Source: JBHGAV01 sp041946685
Lineage (GTDB): Bacteria > Acidobacteriota > Terriglobia > Bryobacterales > Bryobacteraceae
Direction of reading: 5' to 3'
DNA: 20,014 nucleotides
Assembly: GCA_041946685.1 (NCBI GenBank)
Contig: JBHGAV010000067.1
Coordinates: forward strand, 1 to 20,014
The position numbers and the translations under genes were made by a program. This document shows, in pieces, positions 8,554-15,616 of the stretch (within the stretch, counting starts at the first letter, position 1; each line of letters opens with the position of its first letter). Under the pieces are notes generated by a model. The model searched no databases. It was not told the DNA's origin and saw only the letters and a program-made list of their open reading frames with translations.

Positions 8554-8559
8554 TATACT
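8554..8559 (+). promoter_or_regulatory. Candidate -10 box of the DUF8021-like gene, possibly leaderless
   Basis: TATACT ends six bases before the ATG at 8566, so transcription would begin at or beside the A of that codon. This is the spacing seen for leaderless genes. No TTGACA is seen at standard distance. Confidence 0.35.
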
Positions 8560-8565
8560 CGCCGA

Positions 8566-9468
8566 ATGGAACCCTGCGGCATGAATCGACTTTTTCAAGT
8601 GCTTCACCGGAGCTTCGCGCCTGCGGCGTGCATGCTTGTCCTGGCGGCAATGACTACGGGCTCTGTCCACGCGCAGGACTGCAGCCGGGCCTGCCTCACG
8701 GACATGATCACCACGTACGTCGGCGCATTGGCGGCGCAAGACCCGTCGCGGCTCCCCGTGGCCCCCGGCGTGCGCTTCACCGAGGACTCGCGCGAGCTCA
8801 AGCTGGGAGAGGGGCTCTGGAAGACCGTGGTCCGGATCGGTGGCTTCCGGCAGGACTACATCGACCTGAAAACGCAGATCGCCGCGGCGCATCTCAACGT
8901 CTTCGAGCAGGACGGGCAGGTCCTGCACTCGGTGTTGCTGCATGTCGTGAATCGGAAGATCGCGGGAATCGAGACCCAGGTCTATCGCGTCAAGGACCAG
9001 CCCACCTTCAAGCCGCCCGATGCGTTGGACAAGCCGCTGGTGGGGATGGGTGTGCCGGTGCCCCCCGGCCGGCGTATGTCTCGCGCTGGGATGGTCCGTG
9101 TCGCCCTAACCTACACCGAGGCGCTGCGGATCGCAAACTTCGAGAAGGCCGGGACGCCGTTCGCCAGGGAGGCGTATCGCATCGAGAATGGCGCTTACAC
9201 AGCCGGGGAAGGATGCCCAAGTTGTCCCCCGATACTGAGGCCCGGCCGCCTGCATCCGGACATCACGGCAAGCGTCGCCGCCGTCGACGAAGAAGAGGGT
9301 ATCGTGCTGCTGTGGATGAATTTCGGTGACACGAACTCGTATGGTCCCGGCAACGCGTTGGTGACGTTTGAGGCCTTCAAGATCTGGGGCGGCGAGATCC
9401 ACGCCATCAACGCGTTCTTTCGCATCCTGCCGAAGGACACCCAGCGCGGCTGGCCGTCCGCGGAGTAG
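8566..9468 (+). CDS. Secreted DUF8021-like protein of unknown function
   Basis: The product has 300 residues and no assigned activity. An N-terminal hydrophobic segment ends in SVHAQD, a likely signal peptidase site near residue 36. The mature part has the pattern I associate with DUF8021 proteins of fungi and bacteria. It opens with CSRACLTDMITTYVGALAAQDPS, then VAPGVRFTEDSRELKLGEGLW, and later VVNRKIAGIETQVYRVKD. This resembles an NTF2/SnoaL-like cone fold usually found as a small ligand-binding or hydrolase-like domain. The start at 8566 is chosen because TATACT lies six bases upstream. ATG 8581 (295 residues), beginning MNRLFQVLHRS, gives an equally good signal peptide. It lies 93 bases ahead of the fucosidase on the same strand and may share transcription with it. 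Confidence 0.75.
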   Translation: MEPCGMNRLFQVLHRSFAPAACMLVLAAMTTGSVHAQDCSRACLTDMITTYVGALAAQDPSRLPVAPGVRFTEDSRELKLGEGLWKTVVRIGGFRQDYIDLKTQIAAAHLNVFEQDGQVLHSVLLHVVNRKIAGIETQVYRVKDQPTFKPPDALDKPLVGMGVPVPPGRRMSRAGMVRVALTYTEALRIANFEKAGTPFAREAYRIENGAYTAGEGCPSCPPILRPGRLHPDITASVAAVDEEEGIVLLWMNFGDTNSYGPGNALVTFEAFKIWGGEIHAINAFFRILPKDTQRGWPSAE

Positions 9469-9490
9469 CCGTCTTGACGAAATCCGGTTA

Positions 9491-9502
9491 TTGAACGTTT
9501 AC
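9491..9502 (+). promoter_or_regulatory. LacI/GalR-like operator candidate before the fucosidase
   Basis: TTGAACGTTTAC matches the palindromic GTAAACGTTTAC type site of LacI-family sugar repressors at 10 of 12 positions, with the CG centre intact. A TATGAT box lies downstream at 9530-9535. No LacI-family gene is in the window, so the reading is tentative. Confidence 0.22.
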
Positions 9503-9561
9503 TTCAACGCGCAAACTGAGATTCGGTGGTATGATGCGCTGAAGAAAGAAGGGACGGATCT

Positions 9562-11145
9562 ATGTTCGGAAAATACCTAAAGGCCATGGTTCTCCTGGCG
9601 GTGCTTGCGGTGCTGATCTTCGTCCAGTCTCCGGCGCAAGACTCCAAGCCTGCCTCTATTGCCAACCTCCCTATCGCGAAAGGCAAGTTCCAGCCTTCCG
9701 ATGAGTCCTTCAAGCAGTATCAGTATCCGGAATGGTTCCGAGACGCCAAGTTCGGAATCTGGTCGCATTGGGGGCCGCAAGCCGTGCCGCGCCAGGGGGA
9801 CTGGTATGCCCGGCGGATGTACATGCACGACAGCGTGGGACGTGGCGGCAACGCCGTGCAGGACCCCGCCAACAAGTATCACCTCGAACACTACGGCCAC
9901 CCCTCCAAGTTCGGTTATAAGGACATCATTCCGCTTTGGAAGGCGGAGAGATGGGACCCCGAGCAGCTTATGGCCCTCTACAAGAAGGCCGGAGCCCGCT
10001 ACTTCGTGAGTATGGCGTCGCACCACGACAACTTCTTCCTTTGGGACTCCAAGCTCCACCGCTGGAACTCCGTTCAGATGGGTCCAAAGAAGGACGTGGT
10101 CGGCCTGTGGCAGAAGGCTGCGAAGCGCCAGGGGATGCGATTCGGTGTCTCCGAACACCTCGGAGCAAGCTACACCTGGTTCCAGGTCGCTCACGGCGCC
10201 GACACCACCGGGCCGATGGCGGGCGTCCCATACGACGGCAACGATCCCCAATATGAGGACCTCTATCACACCAAGGCGGCGCCCGACGACAAGGGCTGGC
10301 TTAGCACGAACCCCGTCTGGCAGCGCCGTTGGTTTGACAGCATCAAGGAACTGGTGGACAACTACAAGCCCGACCTGCTTTACTCCGACAGCCCCATGCC
10401 GTTCGGTGACGTGGGCCGAAGCCTGATCGCGCATTTCTACAACCAGGACATGGCGAACAACCGCGGCAGGCTCGAAGCGGTCTATACATGCAAGGAGGTC
10501 TCCGGGGGCAAGTGGGTACGCGACATCGAGCGTGGCGTCGCCGAGGGCATCAGCCCGGAACCCTGGCAGACCGACACCTCGATCGGCGACTGGTATTACC
10601 GCACCGGCCAGAAGTATAGAACTTCCGCGGAAATCGTGCAGATGCTCACCGACATCGTGAGCAAGAACGGCAACCTGCTCATCAACGTTGTGCAGACTCC
10701 CGAGGGCGACCTGGAACCGGACATGTTGAAAATCCTGGATGGGATCGCCGCCTGGATCGCCGTGAACGGCGAAGGGATCTACGGCACCCGTCCATGGGTT
10801 GTCTACGGCGAGGGGCCTAGCACGAAGAAGCAGGAAAAGGGCCGGTTTGGCGGTCTGAGAGATGTCCCGGAAGCGGCCTACACCGCCGAAGATTTCCGCT
10901 TCACCCGGTCCAAAGACGGCGGGACACTCTATGCCTTCTGCCTCGGGAAGCCGGCGGCGGAGATTCGCATCACTTCGCTCGGCCGCAATGCGAAACTGGC
11001 GGACAAGGCGGTGGCCTCCGTCCAGTTGTTGGGAAGTAGGGCGAAGCTGGACTGGAGGGTGGAGGATGACGCCCTGGTGATCAAGACCCCGCCCGGTCTG
11101 GCCGAATCACCGGCCACGACCTTGAAGGTTATGTTCGCCAGGTGA
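9562..11145 (+). CDS. Secreted alpha-L-fucosidase, GH29
   Basis: GH29 enzymes release terminal L-fucose by a retaining mechanism. The 527-residue product has a signal peptide (about 1-26, ending SPAQD). The GH29 barrel starts at YPEWFRDAKFGIWSHWGPQAV (about 55-75) and continues with ARYFVSMASHHDNFFLWDS (145-163). YKPDLLYSDSPMPFG follows, in which D276 sits at the expected nucleophile position. SKNGNLLINVVQTPEGDL (about 367-384) is a typical family block near the end of the catalytic domain. A small beta-sandwich domain follows (about 435-527). ATG 9562 has AGGGA seven bases upstream. It may be co-transcribed with the DUF8021-like gene. It converges with the esterase gene. Substrate is likely fucosylated plant or microbial glycan; linkage preference cannot be read from the sequence. 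Confidence 0.93.
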   Translation: MFGKYLKAMVLLAVLAVLIFVQSPAQDSKPASIANLPIAKGKFQPSDESFKQYQYPEWFRDAKFGIWSHWGPQAVPRQGDWYARRMYMHDSVGRGGNAVQDPANKYHLEHYGHPSKFGYKDIIPLWKAERWDPEQLMALYKKAGARYFVSMASHHDNFFLWDSKLHRWNSVQMGPKKDVVGLWQKAAKRQGMRFGVSEHLGASYTWFQVAHGADTTGPMAGVPYDGNDPQYEDLYHTKAAPDDKGWLSTNPVWQRRWFDSIKELVDNYKPDLLYSDSPMPFGDVGRSLIAHFYNQDMANNRGRLEAVYTCKEVSGGKWVRDIERGVAEGISPEPWQTDTSIGDWYYRTGQKYRTSAEIVQMLTDIVSKNGNLLINVVQTPEGDLEPDMLKILDGIAAWIAVNGEGIYGTRPWVVYGEGPSTKKQEKGRFGGLRDVPEAAYTAEDFRFTRSKDGGTLYAFCLGKPAAEIRITSLGRNAKLADKAVASVQLLGSRAKLDWRVEDDALVIKTPPGLAESPATTLKVMFAR

Positions 11146-11150
11146 CGGCA

Positions 11151-11170
11151 GGGCGGGTGCAGTCCCGCCC
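11151..11170. terminator. Bidirectional hairpin between convergent fucosidase and esterase genes
   Basis: GGGCGGG (11151-11157) and CCCGCCC (11164-11170) form a perfect 7-bp stem with a 6-base loop. It lies in the 34-base gap between the two stop codons. There is no T-tract on either side, so it would be a weak or Rho-assisted terminator. Confidence 0.45.
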
Positions 11171-11179
11171 CCCGCCAAG

Positions 11180-12463
11180 TCACTTCTGAAACAGCAGCGG
11201 CGCGAACTGATACAAGCTGCGCCGCCAGGTCAGCCACTCGTGCGCGGTCTCGGGGGATTCATAGAAGACCGCATTGATGCCGGCTTTCTTCAACTCTTCC
11301 ACGTTGGCCTTGCCGGCCGCGCCGTTCTCGCGGCTCCCGTAGCTCACGAACACGAGCTTGACCCTTTTCTTGAAGTCGGCCATGTCCTTGATATCCGCGG
11401 GGGCGATGCTGCCGCCGCTGAAGATGCCGATGTGAGAGAACTTGTCGAGGTTGGCGAGAGTGATTGCGCGTGTTTGCATGCCGCCCATCGAGAGGCCGGA
11501 CATGGCCCGGTTGGCCGCATCGGCGAGAGTGCGGAAATTCGCGTCGATGTAGGGAATCAGGTCGTCGATCAGCATCCGTTCGAAGCCGCTGAAGTTGAAG
11601 CCGCGTCCGCCCGGCCCGCCACGAGCCGCGGCTCCCCCAGGAGCACCGGCAGGTGGCGCTGCTCCGGGCTGCGCTGCCGGAGCCGGCCCGCGGCCGGGAG
11701 CACCGGCGCTGCCGGGAACGTAGCTGTTGGCCATGACGATGATGAAAGGCCTGATCTTGCCGGCCGCGATCAGGTTGTCCATGATCAGACCGGTGAACCC
11801 CTGGCTGCCCCAGCCGGTCTCGTCCTCCCCGCCGCCGTGCTGAAGATACAGCACCGGATACCGGGCCGTTCGATTCCTCTCATAGTCCGGAGGCGTGTAA
11901 ACGAAGCAGCGGAGAACCGCATTGGCGACTTTGGAATAGAAAAGGGTCTGCCGCAACTGCCCGTGCGGCACGTTCTTCAGGGCATAGAAATCCTGGTCGT
12001 GGGCGGGGACCTCCACGCCGCTCCCCCAGCGGCTCGAGCCGTAGAAATACAGGGTGCCGGGGTCGGGGACCTGCGCGCCATCGATGTTGAGCTGGTAGTA
12101 GTGGAAGCCTTCGTCCTGGGGAGCCGAGACGCCGGTCCACGCGCCGTCCTCGCCCTTGGTCAGGGGATACCGGACACCGCCCAGGTCGAGCAGGACGCTC
12201 TGCGCTCCGGGTGCGACGACGCGCGCGCGCACGCGTCTCTCGGAGTTGACTTGAGGATACTGCCGGTTCGGCTGGTTCAGCACCGAGGGTTTGAAATCTT
12301 CCACCGCGGGGGCTTTGGCCGCCTCGAGCGCGGCTTTGGCTCGGGCTTCGGCCTGGGCCGCGCGCTGCTCCGGCGTCAACTGCTGGGCCCGGGGCGCCTG
12401 GGCGATCGCCGGGAGGCCCGACAACACAAACGTCAGTGCGAAAGTCAGGATTTCGGTTCTCAT
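11180..12463 (-). CDS. Secreted esterase, CE1/feruloyl-esterase-like, with N-terminal E-set domain
   Basis: This is an alpha/beta-hydrolase esterase of the XynZ/CE1 type, which typically removes acetyl or feruloyl groups from plant polysaccharides. The 427 residues start with a signal peptide (about 1-22). A short alpha-helical Ala/Gln stretch follows, then an immunoglobulin-like/CBM48-type domain (about 75-160). The hydrolase domain contains RYPVLYLQHGGGEDETGW (201-218), MSGLSMGGMQ with nucleophile S325, and H408 in ETAHEW. A Gly/Ala/Pro-rich insert (about 250-288) interrupts the domain before the nucleophile. The usual acid Asp in a G-x-x-D loop appears as SYGSREN, with E379 instead. ATG 12463 has GAGGAG seven bases upstream. 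Longer starts would run into unrelated sequence. Substrate is inferred from family and neighbours. Confidence 0.88.
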   Translation of the reverse strand: MRTEILTFALTFVLSGLPAIAQAPRAQQLTPEQRAAQAEARAKAALEAAKAPAVEDFKPSVLNQPNRQYPQVNSERRVRARVVAPGAQSVLLDLGGVRYPLTKGEDGAWTGVSAPQDEGFHYYQLNIDGAQVPDPGTLYFYGSSRWGSGVEVPAHDQDFYALKNVPHGQLRQTLFYSKVANAVLRCFVYTPPDYERNRTARYPVLYLQHGGGEDETGWGSQGFTGLIMDNLIAAGKIRPFIIVMANSYVPGSAGAPGRGPAPAAQPGAAPPAGAPGGAAARGGPGGRGFNFSGFERMLIDDLIPYIDANFRTLADAANRAMSGLSMGGMQTRAITLANLDKFSHIGIFSGGSIAPADIKDMADFKKRVKLVFVSYGSRENGAAGKANVEELKKAGINAVFYESPETAHEWLTWRRSLYQFAPLLFQK

Positions 12464-12677
12464 CGTTGACTCCTCACAACGGCATTGAATTCTACCAGAG
12501 CGCGGCCAGCGCGGCAATCCTGTGGGGCAGCCTCTCCAGGCTGCCGCCGGCTTTCAGCCGGCGCCTGTAATCGCCTTCGCACTGTGTCCCGGATGCTTAC
12601 GGGCGGACGCCGCACTTCGAACTCCTAGCAGATGACGTCTTGTCACGCCGTGGCCTCTCTGAGATGCCGTTGTAAGG
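12464..12677. other. Intergenic region between the M56 gene and the esterase
   Basis: It is 214 bases long, contains no gene and holds the twin hairpin repeat at 12526-12563. The esterase ribosome site lies at its left end. No promoter with two good boxes was found. Confidence 0.5.
12526..12563. repeat. Twin GC-rich hairpins, REP-like or terminator
   Basis: GGCAGCC (12526-12532) pairs with GGCTGCC (12539-12545). Immediately adjacent, CGCCGGCT (12545-12552) pairs with AGCCGGCG (12556-12563) across a three-base TTC loop. Two perfect back-to-back stems in a gene-free region look like a REP-type extragenic palindrome. They could also end transcription of the M56 gene ahead of the esterase. Confidence 0.45.
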
Positions 12678-14564
12678 CTATCGCTGCGTGCCAGACTGCT
12701 CAGCCTGCTTCAGGAGTCGCTCGCCGAACTCCGCGAGCGCCTTCAGTTCGGCTGAGTCCTTCCAGGGGAAAGGATACTCTGGCCGGTCGGCCGCGAACCG
12801 TAGCCGCCGTGTGAGGATGTCGCCCACAGACGCGAGCAGAGCCCAGTCCGTCGAGCTCTCCAGCTCTGCGCGGGCACGCGCAGCGAACTGCTCGTCCTCC
12901 ATCCCAGGCGAGAGCTTCCAGGTCGTGTTTCCCGTGTTCACCGCCGTCGCGGTAATCACCCCGGCATAGAGCTGGGCAAGCTGAAGTGTCCACTCCGGCC
13001 TGTCCGGTTCGAGCGCCCTGGCCCGCTTCAGCAGCCACTCGGCCTCGTCGAAGTCGCTCTGCCTCTGAGACGGGAACACTCGACGGGGCGTCTGGAGTGT
13101 GCTTGCCAGATCGTAAGGAAGTGCCAGGGAAAGGCTTCCATTGAAACGCGACTGAGACAAGCACCTGGCTGCGTTCGCCAACACCCGCGCATCATTGGGA
13201 TAGCGAGCTGTCTGCTGCAACCAGAGTGCTCTTGCCCGATCGAAGTCCGCTTCATCATTCAGGGGGCTTGGGCGCGGCGAAATCATGAAAAAACCAACCA
13301 AGTCCGATTCAGGATGGTGCTCGATCACCCAAAACACGTGCCGCAACAGCGGCTCGCGCTCGGCGTATTGGAAGTAACGTGAGATCAGCAGGGCACGCGC
13401 GTTCAGATCCTCGGGATTCGCCTCCAGACGTTGCTCCAACTTCTTGACATCGTCGGGTTTGAGCCCCCAGGCCTCGACGGACAGTCTCAGCCTCTCGCCT
13501 CCCGCTGGGATCGTCAGCCACGGGGTTTTGGCCTGGGTCTCCGCAGGCCCCGGTTGCAGCGCGGAAGCCAGAAGAACGAACGGCAGACTACAAGCCAAGA
13601 CCGCGGCCCAGCGGCCTGGCGTCAGCCCTCGTGAGATCCGCCGCGCGCGGTCGAGGACGCGTTCCACCCTCGCCCGGACGTGTGACTGCCGGGCCATCGC
13701 CATGGCTTCCCACAGCAGCCGGCCCTGACCCAGCCGGATGGCGGCCGCCATGTCGATCAGAGCCTGCGCGTACTGCTCACGGTCCTCAAAGTAAAGCAAG
13801 GAATCGTCGTCGCACGCCTCCTCCGCAAGGGAAGTCAACTTGCGCTCAAGCCACCAAGCTTGCGGATGGAACCAGAAGATGCTGCGGTTCAGACCGGCTA
13901 GCAGCGCGACCAACCAGTCGGCACGCTGCACGTGACAGAGTTCGTGCGTCAGTACCGCTTCTGTCTTCGTGTCGCTCCACCCGCCCCACTCCGAGGGCAG
14001 CAGGATCTTTGGATGGGTCCAGCCGGTGGTTACAGGAACCGATATCCATTCCGACTCGAGCAGTTCCACGCGCCGGCCCGCGGGCAGCCGGTTGAGACAT
14101 GGCAGAATCCAGGCGCGCTCCACCGGCCGGCCTCGAGACACCAGCCTCCGCACGAACAGGTAGCCGTAGAGCAGCCGCGACAGCGAGATCAACACTCCGG
14201 CGGCGTAGGCATAAAGCAGCACCTGCGGCCAGGAAGCGGTCCGCCGGCGAGGCACTGACGCCGCCGCAGCCACTGGCGACCCAGGCTTGGAGGGCACCAC
14301 ATATTGCGTGAGTTCGCCAGTGCCCACCTCCGGCGACGCAATAGAGGCTTCCACAGGCAACACCCGCAGAGGGAGCGGTGGGAGCAGCGGGTTCAGGATG
14401 GCCACGAGAATCATGCCAGCCATAACCAGGGTCCAGGCGCCGTGCCTCACGGATGCCGACTTTCCCCTTCCGAGCAACAGCGCTGCGGAAGCCAGTACGA
14501 GCAGGAACACAGCTCGAACCGAAACATCTGCCAGATGCGAGAGAACCGTCAGGCTGATCTCCAT
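12678..14564 (-). CDS. BlaR1/MecR1-like M56 membrane metalloprotease with repeat-like C-terminal domain
   Basis: M56 proteins sense an outside signal and, through a cytoplasm-facing zinc protease loop, trigger loss of a BlaI-type repressor. The 628-residue product has hydrophobic segments at about 15-33, 43-62 and 113-139. A protease loop follows with the zinc motif HELCH (H207, E208, H211) and AEEACDDDSL, whose E248/E249 supplies the third ligand. Another membrane segment lies at about 317-336. The outer part (about 345-628) lacks the S-x-x-K penicillin-binding domain of true BlaR1. It instead looks like helical TPR-type repeats: LEANPEDLNARALLISRYF, YPNDARVLANAARCL and ALEPDRPEWTLQLAQLYAG. 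ATG 14564 lies one base from the blaI stop, so the two form an operon. The signal sensed is unknown, and antibiotic resistance should not be assumed. Confidence 0.88.
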   Translation of the reverse strand: MEISLTVLSHLADVSVRAVFLLVLASAALLLGRGKSASVRHGAWTLVMAGMILVAILNPLLPPLPLRVLPVEASIASPEVGTGELTQYVVPSKPGSPVAAAASVPRRRTASWPQVLLYAYAAGVLISLSRLLYGYLFVRRLVSRGRPVERAWILPCLNRLPAGRRVELLESEWISVPVTTGWTHPKILLPSEWGGWSDTKTEAVLTHELCHVQRADWLVALLAGLNRSIFWFHPQAWWLERKLTSLAEEACDDDSLLYFEDREQYAQALIDMAAAIRLGQGRLLWEAMAMARQSHVRARVERVLDRARRISRGLTPGRWAAVLACSLPFVLLASALQPGPAETQAKTPWLTIPAGGERLRLSVEAWGLKPDDVKKLEQRLEANPEDLNARALLISRYFQYAEREPLLRHVFWVIEHHPESDLVGFFMISPRPSPLNDEADFDRARALWLQQTARYPNDARVLANAARCLSQSRFNGSLSLALPYDLASTLQTPRRVFPSQRQSDFDEAEWLLKRARALEPDRPEWTLQLAQLYAGVITATAVNTGNTTWKLSPGMEDEQFAARARAELESSTDWALLASVGDILTRRLRFAADRPEYPFPWKDSAELKALAEFGERLLKQAEQSGTQR

Positions 14565-14565
14565 G

Positions 14566-14967
14566 TCAGGTCTCCCCTGCACGGCTCCTGCTCCGCGCGA
14601 TCCGCCGGGCGAGCCTTTCCAGTTCGCGCTCGTCCACAACGTCGTTCTCCACCATGCCTACCAGAAGCTGCTCCACCGAACCGCCGCACAACCGGTCGAT
14701 CAGGTTGCGCACGGCTTTGGCAGCGACGTGTTGGGGCGCTTCAGAACCGCTATAGACGTAGGTTCGCCCTTCGACACGGTGCCTGAGGTACCCCTTCTGC
14801 TCCAGCCGCATCAGCATGGTCCGCGTGGTCGACTCCTTCATCGGGTGGCGGGCGGCCAGTGCTTCCCGCACTTGCTCCGCCGTCGTGGAGCCGGCTTTCC
14901 AGACTTCTTCCATCACCAGGTGCTCCAAGTCGCTTAGGGCTTTTCGGGGCTGCTTTATGCTAATCAT
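14566..14967 (-). CDS. BlaI/MecI-family transcriptional repressor
   Basis: BlaI-type proteins are small dimeric winged-helix repressors that bind palindromic operators and are inactivated by the partner M56 protease. The 133 residues are of family length. The winged-helix part is about 8-72, with LSDLEHLVMEEVWKAGSTTA, ESTTRTMLMRLEQKGYL and the wing VEGRTYVYSG. The rest is a dimerisation helix region with CGGSVEQLLVGMVEN and an arginine-rich tail. Start ATG 14967 is chosen because it begins the conserved domain and lies 13 bases after a TAATAT box. No ribosome site is seen, so the mRNA would be nearly leaderless. The M56 gene follows after one base. Confidence 0.93.
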   Translation of the reverse strand: MISIKQPRKALSDLEHLVMEEVWKAGSTTAEQVREALAARHPMKESTTRTMLMRLEQKGYLRHRVEGRTYVYSGSEAPQHVAAKAVRNLIDRLCGGSVEQLLVGMVENDVVDERELERLARRIARSRSRAGET

Positions 14968-14968
14968 T

Positions 14969-14993
14969 GTAACGCTACATATATTAGCATTAC
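14969..14993. promoter_or_regulatory. Palindromic operator overlapping the blaI promoter
   Basis: GTAA-n-GCTA (14969-14977) mirrors TAGC-n-TTAC (14985-14993) across a seven-base AT-rich centre. That is eight pairs per arm with one mismatch. It covers the -10 box and the transcription start, and the length fits a BlaI-type dimer site. Autorepression by the adjacent BlaI is inferred. Confidence 0.7.
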
Positions 14994-15009
14994 GCCTTGG
15001 TTTTGTCAA
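14981..15009 (-). promoter_or_regulatory. Sigma70-type promoter of blaI-M56
   Basis: On the minus strand TTGACA (15009-15004) is followed after exactly 17 bases by TAATAT (14986-14981). The start point would fall about six bases before the blaI ATG. This is the best promoter in the window. Confidence 0.75.
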
Positions 15010-15284
15010 GGGTACTCGTCGCCCAAGTTGGTTTGTGATCGGGAATCCGAACACTCCCAACAGGGCCCGGCCGTGACGAACCCCCTCCATCCCGCGTTCC
15101 CTCCTCCCGCCGCCCTGTGTCTCCTTCCCTTTCAAACACTTCCGCCAATCCCGCCCGAGGAACTCCGCCCCCAGCCGGCACCCTGAAACTGGTAGCGCCG
15201 TCGTGCCCCCAATCACCAAATCACCAATCCCCATGTCCCGTCCCCCAGACTCCGACCTCCTGGTCCCTGCCGAGAGCGGCTATG
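15010..15284. other. Gene-poor stretch between the blaI promoter and the cyclase remnant
   Basis: No recognisable gene is seen. The stretch is C-rich on the plus strand and holds a short direct repeat of ATCACCAA near 15210-15225. It may be decayed sequence continuing from the neighbouring pseudogene. Confidence 0.4.
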
Positions 15285-15606
15285 CCGTGCTGGAAGTGAG
15301 GCAGGTCCTCACGCGCCAGCACGTGCGCAATGTCGGCCTCAAGATCGCCTTAGTGTGATTGACGTTGGCGTGCGTCATGTCATCGGCCAGTTCCACGTCG
15401 GCCGAGCCCCCCATCAGCTTCATGCCTTGCCCTACCAGCCATTTAAGCGGAGGAGTAGAGAACCAGGGAGTCGGTCCCATCCGGCAGAACGGCATTTCGC
15501 CTTGCGCGCCTCTCCGGCAGCCTTGGTGGCGGCGTGCACCTGCCTGAGGGTGGCCCCCGCCCTCCGCCTTCGCCTGGGATAAGTCCGGAATCACCGCGTC
15601 GCCGCG
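15285..15606 (-). pseudogene. Frameshifted remnant of a cyclase-family gene
   Basis: The minus strand carries pieces of a protein related to the intact cyclase at 17842-18570, but spread over several frames. GDAVIPDLSQAKAEGG (from 15603) matches GDAIILDLTAAQAEGG of the intact protein. The continuation needs a frame change to read QVHAATKAAGEARK. A second change gives RMGPTPWFSTPPLKWLVGQGMKLMGG and DMTHANVNH. A third gives a weak match to the EIPVIENLANLD region. About the first 108 residues, including the metal-binding motif, are missing. The remnant begins about 10 bases after the GH127 stop codon. Nucleotide identity to the intact copy looks moderate by eye, so it is an old paralog and not a fresh duplicate. 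Confidence 0.85.
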
Positions 15607-15616
15607 GCGGCCTGTT

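Noticed and set aside
8506..8943. Longer N terminus for the TIGR03437 protein, starting at 8943
   Set aside because: The added 146 residues are antisense to the DUF8021-like gene and would bury the signal peptide that begins at ATG 8505.
11240..12469. 409-codon plus-strand frame opposite the esterase
   Set aside because: The esterase strand carries a signal peptide, a GLSMGG motif and a ribosome site; this frame has none.
12678..14967. Beta-lactam resistance module
   Set aside because: BlaI and an M56 protease are present, but there is no beta-lactamase or penicillin-binding sensor domain, so a resistance call is not supported.
15205..15235. Possible short repeat array or CRISPR start (ATCACCAA repeats)
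   Set aside because: There are only two adjacent copies of an 8-base word, with no spacer structure.
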